64,000 bases of DNA, from assembly GCF_035594125.1 (NCBI RefSeq), contig NC_087190.1, positions 7,217,962 through 7,281,961 on the forward strand. Direction: 5' to 3'. The notes beneath the pieces are model-generated. The model saw only the letters and a program-made list of their open reading frames with translations, was not told the DNA's origin and did no database searches. Made by a program: the position numbers and the translations under genes. Numbering within the stretch: the first letter of the stretch is position 1; every line of letters starts with the position of its first letter. Below, one piece after another: positions 1-14,837 of the stretch. The stretch comes from Scylla paramamosain (Eukaryota > Arthropoda > Malacostraca > Decapoda > Portunidae).

Positions 1-30
1 ACTAGGTCACATATACAGGTGAGGAAAAAA

Positions 31-104
31 TATGTATGTATGTTATTGTTATGTATGTATATGTTATGTATGTATGTATGTGTTATTTTCATCATAAAAT
101 TTTC

Positions 105-186
<82 letters not shown>
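31..186. repeat. (ATGT)n-like tract followed by (GA)n microsatellite
   Basis: An imperfect ATGT/TATG tract covers about 31-82, and a pure GA tract covers 111-186. The GA tract ends 29 bp before the coding exon that starts at 216, so it lies in the upstream intron. Confidence 0.95.
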
Positions 187-188
<2 letters not shown>

Positions 189-215
189 TTCCAACCTCTT
201 AGCAATAATTTGCAG

Positions 216-381
216 GTACAGCCGTCAGAACTGGAGGATTTGCTGCTACAACACCCACATGTGGCTGAAGCTGTGGTGATTGGCGTGTGTCAGGAGGACT
301 TTGAGGAGATGCCGCGGGCATTCGTGGTGCTGGAGCCTGAAGCTCCTGTCCAACCTGAGGTCCTCCAGCGGTTTGTCAATG
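216..381 (+). CDS. Acyl-CoA synthetase (AMP-binding family), penultimate exon
   Basis: Role (family knowledge): AMP-forming enzymes activate a carboxylate to an acyl-adenylate and then a CoA thioester. The small C-terminal domain swings to finish the second step. Seen: the acceptor is TTGCAG just before 216 and the donor is GTGAGG at 382, giving a phase 1 end. The translation starts VQPSELEDLLLQHPHVAEAV and continues VIGVCQEDFEEMPRAFVVLE, which matches the start of the AMP-binding C-terminal domain in 4-coumarate-CoA ligase/luciferase-like proteins (usual pattern V.P.ELE.LL..HP.V..AAVIG). Spliced to the exon at 3485, the reading frame continues with no gap. The N-terminal ~400 residues lie outside the window, so the substrate cannot be judged. 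Confidence 0.9.
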
Positions 382-639
382 GTGAGGCAAGACATATCAT
401 TGATGTTTATATTGACGCATGTAAAATATTCAATGAATTTTCATTTGTATAGAAAAAGGCAGTTGGAGAAAATACGAAATGAAATTTTATTTCATTTTAC
501 ATAAATTTTACTTTTATAATGTTACAAATATTTAAAAAATTCATCAGCTATGTATCATTCATAATGGAGTATTAAGATAATGCATATAAGTTATTAGTGA
601 ACCGCCAGTTAATACTTAAAAAATCAGTAGATTCAGGAA

Positions 640-1010
640 AAGTGCTAGTAATGTGGAGGCAAACGAATGTAAAGCTCATCTTTAAGAAAGAAGATAAAAC
701 GTCAATAGTGAACTACTGACCTGTTAGCTTTACCTAAATTTTAGGTTAAATAATGCAGTCAGTAATTGCGAGGAATATTAAGGATCATTTACTTGAAGAT
801 AAGCTTGAGTCACAGCATGGCTTCATGAAGGGGGAAGTTATGCTTTTATGAACCTGTTGAGTTTTTTTTTTTCTTTTTATGGTAAAGTAGATGAGAATAG
901 TTATGATATACTTTAGTAAGGCTTTCGACAAGGTAGCCCATCAAAACCTCTTGAGGAAGGTTAGAACGCATGTGATAGATGGACAAGTGTTAAGCTAGAT
1001 ATGATCACCA
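640..1010 (+). pseudogene. CR1-like non-LTR retrotransposon RT relic
   Basis: Read across frames, this gives WRQTNVKLIFKKEDK, then SQHGFMKG, then FSKAFDKVAHQNLLRKV. These are the order and wording of early RT motifs in CR1/Jockey-group LINEs (WR.ANV.PIFKKGDK; SQHGF..G; DF.KAFDKV.H..LL.K). Stops and frame changes are frequent, so this is a dead fragment. The same family recurs at 39900-40480 and 42843-43660. Confidence 0.75.
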
Positions 1011-2123
1011 TAGCTAAGTAATAAAAGCAGATAAGAAAGGGATTCACTTTGTGTAAATTTACCGCGTGTATGACCTATCCAACTGCCGGACGCATGGAAG
1101 TATCAAGCCATCATTGTGACGTCACGATAGGTTTCTACGCTCCGCCCAAAGTTATGCTTTCTACCGCGCGACATGTGGCACAACATAAGCTTATAATGTT
1201 TACATTAAGCAGATTTTTTTTTTTCATTTCTTTATTGAAAATTCCTATTTATATTAATAACTTTTATTATGCTGTAATCCTATCATAAGTTTAGTTTACT
1301 GTACGTACTACTATCGTAGTCAGAATTTCTGAAACACTACGTCATTCCCAGGCATGTATCGTACATGTAAGGAAAGCAAACATGATAGGTGTGCAAATCA
1401 TGTAAACATATTACTCAGCACGCATATTTCTCATCACTATTAAGAAACGAATCCTCATCATCATCGCTATCGTGGTTGGTGATGACGGCTTCTACAGTCT
1501 CGTGTATGTTGTTCTCGGAAGTGACGTCATAACGACGTCCTGACACCTTCATACAGTGTCCCCATGAAAAGTTAATTTCTTAATTACTTATTACACGAAA
1601 ACTATGAAATGCTGAAGAATGAAATTTGGATGACAAATTAACAAAATATGGCAGTCTTTTTCAATATCTGATTTTTAACAGTAACATAATTACCAAGGTT
1701 GCTGTGTAGCTCGAATGATATGCTCATTATGAGCGCCGGCAGATTTTCTTTCAGAATTTCCACGATCTAAGTTCTAGCGAGTTCACTGTCTTTGAAATTG
1801 TTTGAAAAATATCTTGATTGCTGGTATGGATGAGACATTTCTAAGACTAAAGTGTTTCCCATATTTTCGCTGAGTGTGCACTAATGATTTCGTCTCTAGA
1901 TACAATTTTATGATTTTCGAGCGTTGCTAGACTGAGAGTGTCAAAGTTGAGCCAAACTGATAATACTCATCGGGAAAAAAAAAAAAAAAAAAACGCTTCT
2001 CGATCCTAACCTGAAAAGAAACAGACATTTTATGAAACAACGTAAGAAGTGAATAAATGAAAAAAAAATATTTTCTTTGTGGGGGCACCCCATATGTCAG
2101 GTGTGGGTTTCCTAGAGGTCTAT

Positions 2124-2192
2124 CCAGAACTCGGGATCAGCGCATGCGTGAACAACATGCCAGATGTACGGTTCGATACCTCATTTGCGGCC
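2124..2192 (+). repeat. Dispersed repeat with a tRNA B-box-like motif
   Basis: About 69 bp here match the reverse complement of 10319-10390 with few differences. Shared core words are GGATCAGCGCATGC and GCCAGATGTACGGTTCG. This copy contains GGTTCGATACC at 2170-2180, a very good match to the tRNA B box, so a tRNA-derived SINE is possible. I could not find a convincing A box at the right distance. Confidence 0.6.
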
Positions 2193-2370
2193 TGCCGTCA
2201 CGGAGTAAGTATCCTCTCGATGCTCTGAGGATGAATTTGGTAGATGATATATTCGGATCATGGTTTCTTGCGACGGTTTGAATACTCAGATTCATTATTT
2301 TCGTGTCTGATGCTATTGTTCTTACATTTTGTGTCAGCTTCGTTCCCTCAATCTTCTTTTGGTTTTTACG

Positions 2371-2488
<118 letters not shown>

Positions 2489-3041
2489 TACACGTGGCAG
2501 TCCCTGTATGAAATATCATCCCCATCCATAAATCTGTCTAATTTTCTCATCCAGCTCCCTAATGACAACACTAACTGAGTCTATTCCATTCATCTACCCC
2601 TCTATTTGAGATCCAATTCCTTCCTATCTTTTTCTTAAACCTAAATTTTTCAAGCTTGAACCCTTTATTTCTTTTTCTCTCCTGTTTACTGATCCTAAGG
2701 TCGCTCAGACTCGCTCCCCCTCCTTCCTCGCTTCGATGGTGCCACGTAGTATTTTACAGGAGTACTTTTAAACACCGCAATAATGCTGTTGTGTAATGTT
2801 TATCGGTGAATTATATGCTTTTAATACCATTTGTCTCGTTATAAGATATTGCAATATTCCACAGTTTGCAAAAAGTAAGATTAAACCATTCGTAATTTGA
2901 CCAAGTGGCACCTACGAGGCTGCGACAATACAACTGTCTGTCTGTCACCTCATAGCTACACGCACAACACACCCGCGAGTCCCATACATTTTTGACCTCC
3001 TCTGACGGGTAAACAAAGCCTTGAAAATTCATATGTGTATA

Positions 3042-3114
3042 TAACATTTTCTACTTAGAATTACACGTTCTTTCACCTCTTTCAGTATTTGCAGAAACTC
3101 GCGTTACACCCTGT
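3042..3114 (-). repeat. Terminus of a dispersed repeat ending ACACCCTGT
   Basis: This 73-bp block is nearly the reverse complement of 5306-5378. Both copies end at the same point, with ACACCCTGT here and ACAGGGTGT there, and unrelated sequence begins immediately outside. A shared sharp end suggests a transposon terminus. The body of this copy probably extends left from 3042 to about 2800. I cannot name the family. Confidence 0.6.
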
Positions 3115-3119
3115 GTGTG

Positions 3120-3405
<286 letters not shown>

Positions 3406-3484
3406 TCAGTATTCCCACAGTCAATATTTCTATTAAATTTTTGCTTTTTTTCATCCCACAATTAACTGCAATTAACGTCGCCAG

Positions 3485-3615
3485 ATCGCGTTCCTGACTT
3501 CAAGCAGCTGACTGGCGGGGTGTGGGTGGTGGAGGAGATCCCCAAAAACAGCACTGGCAAACCTCTGAAGCGACAACTCAAGGCTGCTCAAGTTACACAA
3601 CTGGCATCCTGCTGA
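3485..3615 (+). CDS. Acyl-CoA synthetase, last exon and stop
   Basis: The acceptor CGCCAG precedes 3485. The split codon G|AT gives Asp, then [20 protein letters not shown] followed by [11 protein letters not shown]. The Lys in the P-K-N-S-T-G-K segment is at the position of the conserved catalytic lysine of the AMP-binding C-terminal domain, and the Thr-Gly-Lys context matches the family. The frame ends ...[10 protein letters not shown] and TGA at 3613-3615. The C-terminus is not a canonical SKL-type peroxisomal signal, unlike many luciferase-like members, so a non-peroxisomal location is more likely (inference). Confidence 0.9.
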
Positions 3616-3741
3616 TGATTACTACGCAATACCTTTGCTTTCGTGGAACTAAGAGTGAGGGTTCGTGGGTGTTGCCAATTTCAATGAAAAAATATTTTGT
3701 CTGTATTTATCAATGTCCACTTTCTTACGTAATGAGTTTGT

Positions 3742-3746
<5 letters not shown>

Positions 3747-3790
<44 letters not shown>
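3747..3790 (+). repeat. (A)44 homopolymer
   Basis: An uninterrupted poly(A) run 130 bp after the synthetase stop codon. It may lie in the 3' UTR or mark an old retroposed tail. I see no clear source element. Confidence 0.9.
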
Positions 3791-3792
<2 letters not shown>

Positions 3793-4041
3793 TTACTTCA
3801 TTTATTTCAACTTCTAAATCATTTGCGTCTAACTACAACATAAACATATTTTCAAATCTGTTCACAATCTTATCAATATAGGTACTACAAAGTTCATTAT
3901 TCACTTAATTCGATAGTTTAGATAGTACTTAAGATAGTTAATAGCAGTACATTATATAAATATATACATAGTAATATGAGTAATTAATACACTAATATGT
4001 TAAACATCTTTATATTAGACAGCTGAATTTGCACCATTACT

Positions 4042-4330
4042 TTAATCCCCACATTTACTTTTACAATCGTTTGTGTAAATGTTGAAAAGAACAGGTGACA
4101 ACACACATCCCTGGGGAGCTCCTGTGCTTGTAACTATAATGTCAAAATTGATGTTAGATATGCTGACAAACTGTTCCCAATTTAAGAGGTAGTCTAGTAT
4201 CCACAATATGAGATTACTATCAACATTCACGGTTAACAATTTGTCAATTAGTAGGTGAGATTGAATGGTGTTGAAAGCGATAATGAATTACACGAATGTA
4301 AGAATGAAGTTTTTTAAGCTGGCTCGTTAT
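4042..4330 (-). pseudogene. LINE RT fragment with APQGCVLSP motif
   Basis: On the minus strand this reads QSHLLIDKLLTVNVDSNLIL, then GAPQGCVLSPVLFNIYTNDC. That is RT motif 4 and its surroundings in the wording common to L2/Rex-type non-LTR elements of animals. Only about 95 residues are present and the YADD region is missing. The endonuclease fragment at 8508-8790 (same strand) is worded like the same group. Confidence 0.75.
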
Positions 4331-4832
4331 TTCGTGACAGCATTTGTACACTTCTCCCAGATTAATAAACTGGTGTGGATCATTATACTCACTAACAAAA
4401 TTGTATTACTCACTAATTATTATATTACTTACTAATTATTATACTCACTCCACAAAATATGCTTAATGATTCTCCGAGCGGAGAAAGAGGATTCTACTTT
4501 TGTTACTGCACATCTTTACAACCCAATGTTTCGGCTGGCCCCTGGAGGGTACAACGATGATTTGGTCAGGAGCTCTTTTTGGTGTCCATCTCATATAAAA
4601 ATTGCTATTTCAAGCTCGAAAATATCTACTACGTAACTTTTGACGGCTCATCTTTCTTATTTCATGACATTTCTTCGTCAGACCCACCTTTTTTGCCGTA
4701 TTTTGCATATTTCGATTTTTTGGCATGTGAGCAGAAATTTCTAACAACTCTCGCCACTATCACCTCCTTACTACAGCTGGAGCTCGAGTTCGGAAAATGC
4801 GCGAATTATTTCCCATAACTCATTTAATATAC

Positions 4833-4837
<5 letters not shown>

Positions 4838-4913
<76 letters not shown>
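4838..4913. repeat. (TA)n microsatellite
   Basis: An uninterrupted TA tract. The 4480-4820 stretch before it holds nothing I recognise. Confidence 0.97.
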
Positions 4914-4916
<3 letters not shown>

Positions 4917-5305
4917 AGACTCAGCAGTGACTGTAGAATCAAGATATATATTGTAAAAACTTGACAAAACAAAAAAGAAATTGGTATTACGACGAATTAA
5001 ACTGTGAAGATGTAAAAAAAATGTACATAACATGTTTACTTATGCTCGCTATTTTCAAAAGTTAATCATTGAATAATGAAATATATTATTACATTAAGTA
5101 GGAAAACTCGTGAACACGACAGTGTGATCAGAATGGAGATAAAGCTCCACATAATGAAAGCACAGAGCCATTTATAGCAACATACCACACGCCGCAACCA
5201 TCACGGCGACGCGACACTTGCCGTGATGGTTGGTGGTAGGGGAGGGTCCTTGGTAAGGGGGACGTGGCAGCGGCGACACAGCGGAAACCTCCCAGAACTG
5301 TATAT

Positions 5306-5378
5306 ACAGGGTGTAACGCGAGTTTCTGCAAATACTGAAAGAGGCGAAAGAACGTGTAATTCTAAGTAGAAAATGTTC
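5306..5378 (+). repeat. Terminus of a dispersed repeat starting ACAGGGTGT
   Basis: Inverted copy of 3042-3114 (see there). It is directly followed by a GA microsatellite at 5384-5458. Confidence 0.6.
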
Positions 5379-5379
5379 T

Positions 5380-5383
<4 letters not shown>

Positions 5384-5458
<75 letters not shown>
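5384..5458. repeat. (GA)n microsatellite
   Basis: A GA tract with one AA interruption. Confidence 0.97.
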
Positions 5459-5462
<4 letters not shown>

Positions 5463-5715
5463 TATAGATATAATTAGCTAGATGGATAGATGTGCATTTA
5501 TGGGCAGGCTGGGATTAAAAAAATTGTTAGGCAAAATTCGTCTCACAATACCTCAGATTCCATCAATTAATTCTATTCAAACTTGTAATAAAAGTTTGTT
5601 GAAGAGAAGTGTATTAGAACAACCTCCATTTCATGAAACACCTTTGCTTTTCTGAAGAAAAGTTAAATATTTTCATTGTTCAGTTCTTTTCCTGGGTTTT
5701 TATTTATTTATTTAA

Positions 5716-6056
5716 CAACATAACCCAGCCTCTCTAACCAAATTGGGGGTTTAAAGAGGACTAAGGCAATCCTTTGTTGTAACATAACCCAGCCTTCCTA
5801 GCCAAATTAGGCTTTAATCTTTTCACTGCGATATGCAACAATTCACAACACTAGAAACAATGTATGAAATCTTTATAAACATCTACAAGGAAAAGAAAAG
5901 AAAGGAAAATAGATTACACAATTTGTAGCCTGTTTAATGGTTACAGATGGCAGCATAGCAAGAGAACATGTCTCCGAATAGTTAACGAGCGAGGAAGGAT
6001 CCACCAAATAGCAGTGAAAGGATTAAAGAGGACTAAGGCGATCTTTTGTTGTAACA
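5716..6056 (+). repeat. Internal direct repeats
   Basis: The phrase AACATAACCCAGCCT followed by CTA(A/G)CCAAATT occurs at about 5717 and 5780. TTAAAGAGGACTAAGGC followed by ATC.TTTGTTGTAAC occurs at about 5750 and 6023. The unit is not identified. The remainder of 5460-6300 contains nothing coding. Confidence 0.6.
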
Positions 6057-6299
6057 TTACAACGTACGACCCGGTCTGCGACGAGTCTAACTAAACCCAC
6101 CCTCACTTTCAGGACTAATGCTAAACAGTGTCGCCCGCCATGTCAATGGTCGGGAAACGAGTACCGCGGGGGCAGGTGAATACAACCCTGACTTTCTAAT
6201 ATATGATCTAATCGTTGGCCCTGGCCATCGGTGTGTAAGACAACAGTCATCACATACTACCATTATAGGCATTGTTTCCAGGTGTGAGAGTCCGTTCAT

Positions 6300-8490
6300 T
6301 ACCCTGATTCATGACAATACAGAATATGTAGCCCTCCTTCAGCAATTTCCTACGCTCACAGAGCCTCTCCAGCAGCGAGAAACCACGGCCCACGCCGTAC
6401 ACCACCACACTGAGACAACTGGCCCATCAGTCTTCGCTCGGCAGCCTCCGTGCCGCAAAGGCAGAGTTCGATTCCCTACTAAAGGATGGAATTATACAAG
6501 CATCCAAGAGCTGTTGGGTGTCTCCTCCTCATACGGTGCCAAAGCCTTCAGGTAAGGAGTGGCGTGCATGTGGGTACTACAGTACAAAGTCACGGTGCCA
6601 GATAGATATCCAATCCCACATATTCAAGATTTCCATCTGAAGTTAAAAGGACAAACAATTTTTTTTCCAAAATTGATTTAGTGAGGGCCTTCCATCAGAT
6701 ACCAGTGCACCCACCAGACATACCTAAAACAGCTGTCGCCACAACATTTGGATTATTTATTTATGAATTTTGGTTTACGTAATGCTGCACAGACCTTCCA
6801 ACGACACATGGATCATATTTTGCGCGACATGAGATTTGCAACCGTGTGCATCGACGACATTCTTGTGGCATCAAACAGTAGGAAGAAACATCGCACTAAC
6901 CTTCGGCATCTGCTGAAACGCCTTTGAGACAACAATATCAAGATTCATCCAGCTTAGTGTGTTTTTGGAGCAGGGGCAGTGGATTTTCTTGGGCATGAAA
7001 TTAGTAAGGAAGTTATTTCCCCTGGTACAAAAAGTAGAAATTATTCGTCAGCTTCCACAGCTAACTTCAGCGAGAAAGCTCAGGGAGTTTCCTTGGAATT
7101 GTGATCTGTTACCACCGCTTCATCCCCAAAGTTGCAGAGAAGTCACACTATTCTATAATCTCCTGAAAGGTCTTCTCCACAGATCTACATTTATGCTTAA
7201 ATGGACGCAAGAGGCTGCAGTTACTTTCGCTACCATTAAAGAAGAAATAGCTCGGTTTCCTCACCTTACTTATCCGGATTCTGAAGCACAACTGTTTCTG
7301 ACTACCGAGGCCTCTTCTACAACTATCGCGGTACTGCAGCAGACCAGCAAAGGCGAGGTATCTCCAATCGGTTTCTACTCTAAACGCCACCATTCTGCCC
7401 AAATAAAATATGCTGCGTTTGGCCGAGAGCTACTGGCAATATACATAGCTGTGCAACACTTAAAATACCTTCTGGAGGGTAGGCAGTTTTACATCCTCTG
7501 TGATCAAAAACCCTGAACATTTGCTATGACACGCCCTTCAGACACCTACACTCCACGAGTGCAGCGACAGCTTTCATATATCTCTGAATTCACGACTGAC
7601 ATTTGTCATATTAGGGGAGTGGAGAATCCTGTGGCCGACGCTCTCTTGCGCTCCATCACTGCCATGACTCAATACCCACCGCCGCTTGAGTACCAACAAA
7701 TCACTATCGCGCAAGAGACCGACGACGACCTTGCTGAGTTTAGAAGAAATCCTATGTCTATAGAGCTTCATCCCTTCCAGGTTTCTGGTACATCCCTTCA
7801 GGTGTGGTGCGACGTGTCGGAAAGAGTCATCCTGGAGTCAAAGCCACGCGACGACTCAACTCGTTCTGTGGTGTGGCCTCAGATTCGCTCCTGGACCAGC
7901 AATGTATCTCCTGTTAGGCATCAAAGGTTCATCGTCATGTGAAGGTTCCATTGCAACCCTTTCCTTTACCAAGATGTAGGTTTCAGACGGTTCATGTGGA
8001 TATTCTAGGTCCTTGGCCTCCATCTAGAGGACACAGGTATTTGCTAACTAGCACTGATCATTTCAGGCATTGCAACTCCAATGCCTGACATCTCTGCAGA
8101 ATCGACAGCTTCAGCATTTCTCTGAGGGTCTCTCACTTTGGCGCACCTAACACAGTCATAACTGACCGCGGTGCCCAGTTCGAATCCCACCTATGGCAGG
8201 AGGACTGCTTACCATCCACAGGCTAAAGATATGGTTGAAGACTTTCATCGCCACCTCAAGGACGCCCTGAAAACTCATCTTTACCCGTTGACTCTTTACT
8301 GCTTGTGATGCTCGCCCTTCGCATCACAACAAAGGAAGATTTGCAAGTCCAGTAGAACTTAACTTCGGCCAGATCCTACCAGGGCAGTTCTCTGCAGCGA
8401 TGAACAAAGAGAATAGTAATGACAAGTACGCATTTCTGGACTCTAAACGTCAGATCACTTCAAAGATGTTCCCTACTCCACCTCGCCAGT
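6300..8490 (+). pseudogene. Ty3/gypsy pol relic: RT, RNase H, integrase
   Basis: A decayed polyprotein in the usual Ty3/gypsy order. After a short tract reading HHTETTGPSVFARQPP come RT motifs [18 protein letters not shown], then NAAQTFQRHMDHILRDM and CIDDILVAS (Y-x-D-D changed to C-I-D-D). RNase H follows at about 7190-7660: FLTTEASSTT, IGFYSKRHHSAQIKYAAFGRELLAIY with its start and end positions shared by frames, and HIRGVENPVADAL. Then come integrase core words VHVDILGPWPPSRGHRYLLT and FGAPNTVITDRGAQFESHLW. Many frame changes and stops; no LTRs are visible. This is a different lineage from the gypsy element at 13812. Confidence 0.85.
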
Positions 8491-8507
8491 CTGTATGTGA
8501 GAATAAA

Positions 8508-8790
8508 ATGTTATGATCAGAACTTCCAAGTGGGGCTTTCTTCACAACAGGGTAGGTGTCTTTTACAATGCAAAACATAAGATCTAGTGTGTTCTTTCCT
8601 CGGGTCGTGCATTTAACGTATTGCTCGTAGGAAGTTATTTGGTCGTGAAAATTACAGCCAGTAATTTAAACACTTTCAGGGATACTATTTTCAAATTTCT
8701 TGAAGCGGTTTGACAACAGTTCATCTGCCACTTCCATATTAACAGATGGAGGTACATATACACTGAAAATTAACAGGTACAGTATGAAAC
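8508..8790 (-). pseudogene. LINE endonuclease (APE) fragment
   Basis: The minus strand reads QYVKCTTRGKNTLDLMFCIV, then [19 protein letters not shown]. The last words are the conserved SDH motif region of the apurinic-type endonuclease of non-LTR elements. One stop codon sits inside. It is probably the same L2/Rex-like family as 4042-4330. Confidence 0.75.
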
Positions 8791-8851
8791 TCCCTGGGTA
8801 AATAACAGGGTCGACAGGACACAACCATGTATTCTAGATCATCACATTAAT

Positions 8852-8852
8852 G

Positions 8853-8928
<76 letters not shown>
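8852..8928. repeat. (CA)n microsatellite
   Basis: A CA tract ending in CGCGCACAC. The following 8930-9690 shows no coding or repeat structure that I recognise. Confidence 0.97.
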
Positions 8929-8930
<2 letters not shown>

Positions 8931-9689
8931 GCACACTTTTATATCTTGACACCTGGTTCAGGCCAATGAGCTTAGAGCCAAAAGTTTATTAACACAAGAA
9001 TTACACACAGATGAAATAGTGACCTGAAACTTTCACACTAGCAAGATTGATGTCTATTTTACCACTCAGAGGGCATCTTAAAAATTCATTGTATGGTTTA
9101 ATCATATCCACAATTCTAATTTAAGATTAAGAAATTTCGTGATATAAAAACTTTATTATGCAACAGACTTAACGTTCACTAAGTTTCATGTCTGGCAGAC
9201 ACACTCTTCATAAAAGTTGTGGATGATTCCCAGATGGTTCAGTAGGTGAATGGTACAGCTACGACCTATCCTGATACAAAGATTTATTGGTCAGTAATGT
9301 ATAATAAATTACCCTCTTAAAACTATTGAGCGTTTTACATAAAACCTTCCTTGGGTTCCTCCTTAACGCCTGTAGGATCAGTAAACTTCCAATAAAGCAC
9401 AGGCAGAGATGATTTTGTGAACACACATTGCACTAATCTAGCATTAATCTACTGATTGATTTAAGCTGAGGCCGCAACATCGCGGTCATCTCGCGCCGCT
9501 GCAAACAACCAAGATTGATGGATTGGTTTAGGTTATGACATCGCTACAAAACTTTAAAAGCAACAAAGAGTGTAGATTAGAATAATTATATTAAAACAAA
9601 ATTACAGGTACGGTAATAATGTTAAGAGATCACTAAAAGTAAACATAAAAAAGGAAATGGGATGAACCATCAAAACCTTAAGTGTTAAA

Positions 9690-10265
9690 AATGAGAAGGT
9701 TGGTATTTTAATGTATTAATTCAATTAACTTACAGAGCGTACTGACTTGATCCCACTGACCCAGACCACTGTGTCTAGCATTGTTCGTTGACATTGACCA
9801 CTGAGCCAGATATCTGGCGTTGTTTCTTTTTATGCTTAAGACATCGACTCTACTGACCCAGATATCTGCCGTTGTTCGTTAATGGTATAGTAAAAACAGT
9901 CACTAAAATTCAAGCATATAAAAGGAAATAGGATTAATTAGTGAAAAATGAGGTTCTACAAATGAAGAAGGTTGGTTTTTTAATATATTAATTTCAAGTG
10001 AGCGGTATTTGGAGTGGAAGCGCTGTATCAAGGAATTAATGCTGTGGAGAGCTGTGCCACAGCCGAAGTCAAGGTTCAATGCCCGCCAGTGACTGCGGAG
10101 GCGCTGGTGAGCGGAGGACCTGCCAGTGACGAGAGTAAATTTCCTCCTCGGAAATTAATTGGAATGACCTGGCAGGTGGTGTGACCCCTGTGCTGCAAAT
10201 TAAGAAGGTTTGAATTTGAATATATTAATTTCAAGTGAGGGGTATGTGGAGTAGAAGTGATGTGC
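9690..10265 (+). repeat. Degenerate modular repeats
   Basis: Two interleaved word sets repeat. One is GAAGGTT.G.(T)TT.AATATATTAATTTCAAGTGAG at about 9693, 9967 and 10201. The other is ACTGACCCAGATATCTG.CGTTGTTCGTT at about 9756, 9799 and 9856. The spacing is irregular (about 240-270 bp and 45-57 bp). This looks like an old tandem or composite repeat and carries no ORF. Confidence 0.6.
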
Positions 10266-10318
10266 CCAGGGATTAGATTAACGCTTTGCCACGATAGTGA
10301 GATGTTCACTCCCTAACG

Positions 10319-10545
10319 GCAGAGCGCAAAAGAGACAACGAACCGTACATCTGGCATACTGTTCATGCATGCGCTGATCCCCAGTTCTGAATAAATATCA
10401 AGTGAACTTACACCGGTGTAGTGTCAAACACGGGACCTTTACAAATCCAGGAACAAAAGGGATCCCACGTGCATGCGTGGAATATTGCTGCCCTGCCAGT
10501 CGCTAGACCACAGAGCAGTGCGCTCGTCACTGTTGGTGAGTTTTC
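10319..10545 (-). repeat. Dispersed repeat, possible tRNA-derived SINE
   Basis: 10319-10390 is the inverted partner of 2124-2192. On the minus strand, upstream of it, TGGTCTAGCGACTGGC (about 10493-10508) resembles a tRNA A box and GTCCCGTGTTTGACAC (about 10425-10440) weakly resembles a B box. The tRNA resemblance is weak and no tRNA fold can be supported. Confidence 0.4.
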
Positions 10546-10587
10546 AGTTGCTCTCATCCTTTGGGGGTGTACAGGCATCTCTACTGC

Positions 10588-10627
10588 GGTTAGGTTAGGT
10601 CAGGTCAGTTTAGATTAGGTTAATTTA

Positions 10628-10701
<74 letters not shown>
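10588..10701. repeat. TTAGG-like tract followed by (CT)n
   Basis: 10588-10622 contains GGTTAGGTTAGGTCAGGTCA, a degenerate run of the arthropod telomeric unit. A pure CT tract covers 10629-10701. Confidence 0.85.
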
Positions 10702-10705
<4 letters not shown>

Positions 10706-10765
10706 ACTGATTCACATTCACTCATTCGCTCTCTCGCGCATTTTTTGCCTTCCTCTCACGATATA

Positions 10766-13282
<2,517 letters not shown>

Positions 13283-13469
13283 TTTTATTCATAAAATTCA
13301 TTAACATGGGTGTTGCAAAGCATAAAACAGGTTTGGCTAGTGGCTGGAAGGCGGGAGCTCCTTTGTGATTCAGTACGATATCTGCCGGCAGCAACATCCC
13401 ACACATGCCCAGATCCCGTTTATTCCCAGATTTGCAAAAGGTCTCCAGTTTGACGCAACACCGATGTTA

Positions 13470-13811
13470 CCCGAGTAAATCGAATAATCTAATGGTTTTG
13501 GATTGAAAGTAGTTAAGACATAGCCTATGGCACTCCCTGAATCAAGGAGGAGCCTCCTACCAAATTTCATCACAATTAGTTCAATGGTTTTTCCGTGAAA
13601 AGCGGACACATCCACACACAGACAGACAGACAGACAGTTTGTTTTATTATATAAGATTAAAAAAAAAAAATTCCAAGCTAACAATGAATGAATGCTTGAC
13701 GCCACCATAAAAAATGTGTTACGGTATACTTGACACCACTATCAAGAATTGGGTTATGGTGACAAATGTGTTTGAATAATATAACGGTTTCGGGTTGGAA
13801 GTAATTAAGAC
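13470..13811 (+). repeat. Tandem repeat (LINE 3'-tail-like), left part
   Basis: The unit of ~280-300 bp contains GTAGTTAAGACATAGCCTAT, CCAAATTTCATCACAATTAG, a GACAGACAGACAG run and TTATTATATAAGAT. This resembles 3' tails of RTE-like LINEs/SINEs in arthropods. One unit covers about 13488-13780. A second begins at 13781 and is cut at 13811 (...AATTAAGAC) by the gypsy LTR; it resumes at 32408. Confidence 0.75.
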
Positions 13812-14642
13812 TGTTACCACTAGTTCACCACTCTTCCTAAATTGGTGATGGTTATTTAGATTTAAGGACTGATGGTAAATTAACGAGGGTTCTCCTTATC
13901 ATTTGAGACGGTACTATAAGGTAATTAAAGTGTCTGGAATTAAAATTGTAATGGGCCATTTGGTGTTGTATTATGTTGTTGTTGTTTTTTTACCTATGCT
14001 TCTGTGTACACATTTTTGTATATTCAATATGTTCATTGTAGTGTATTTACTTTCTTTTATGTGTCATTTGATAAAGGATTTTGTGGATGATAATTCAAAC
14101 TACTATTGTAATGACTGAAAGGGGGAGGGGGGAGAGACTCCGCCCACGCCAGTTAATGTGGAAAGGGGTCAGGTGCTGGGAACTCGTTCCCTTGTCTGAG
14201 GGTGAAGCGGGCAGACGGCGACGGGTGGAGAGCTGAGGGGTGGAGCGGTGGTTGTGACTACCCATACCTGGAGTGGGATTGCGGTTGCAGTCCCTACGTT
14301 TACGTGGCTGGCGTCACGAGTCGTGTATGGCTGTACTGATTGCTGGAGTGGTGACAGTGCTGCACGTGGTGTGTTAAATGGTATGTGTTGACATGATTGG
14401 GTGTCAAATGTTTTCTTGTGTTGGTGTGATGCATTATTCTGTAAAATACGTTCAATTTTGATGATATTGGATTTAATAATCCAGAGAAGGAGAGTGAAAT
14501 TGTATGTATGTGTATGTGTGCCCGCGTGTCTGTGCTTGTGTTGGATGAAACTAGTCCCCCAGGTTAGCTGTGTGTGGTAAGCTATTTACTTTCCTTGGTG
14601 TTGCAGTGAGTGGGAAGACATCGAGGAAGATTGGAGGTGACA
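13812..14642 (+). repeat. 5' LTR of the Gmr1-like element
   Basis: 831 bp from TGTTACC to GGTGACA. 13812-14083 matches 24974-25260, and 14306-14642 matches 32048-32407. The central ~220 bp (GC-rich, 14084-14305) has no counterpart in the 3' LTR, probably lost when the LINE inserted there. Confidence 0.8.
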
Positions 14643-14837
14643 GAATTGGAGGCCTGTCCGCGATATCTTCTTCCTTGTGTGATTTGTGAACAGTGACTTC
14701 ATGTATGTCGCCATACATTCCATTTCATCCGCAAGTCTCGCTACCCTGCGTGATACTGTACTCCTGTGGCCACTATTCATGGACATGCGCTTCTGTTCTC
14801 TTGAGGTTAGTATTTATAACGACAGTGATTTGTTAAG

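Noticed and set aside
10425..10508. tRNA gene
   Set aside because: A-box and B-box resemblance is weak and no cloverleaf can be drawn.
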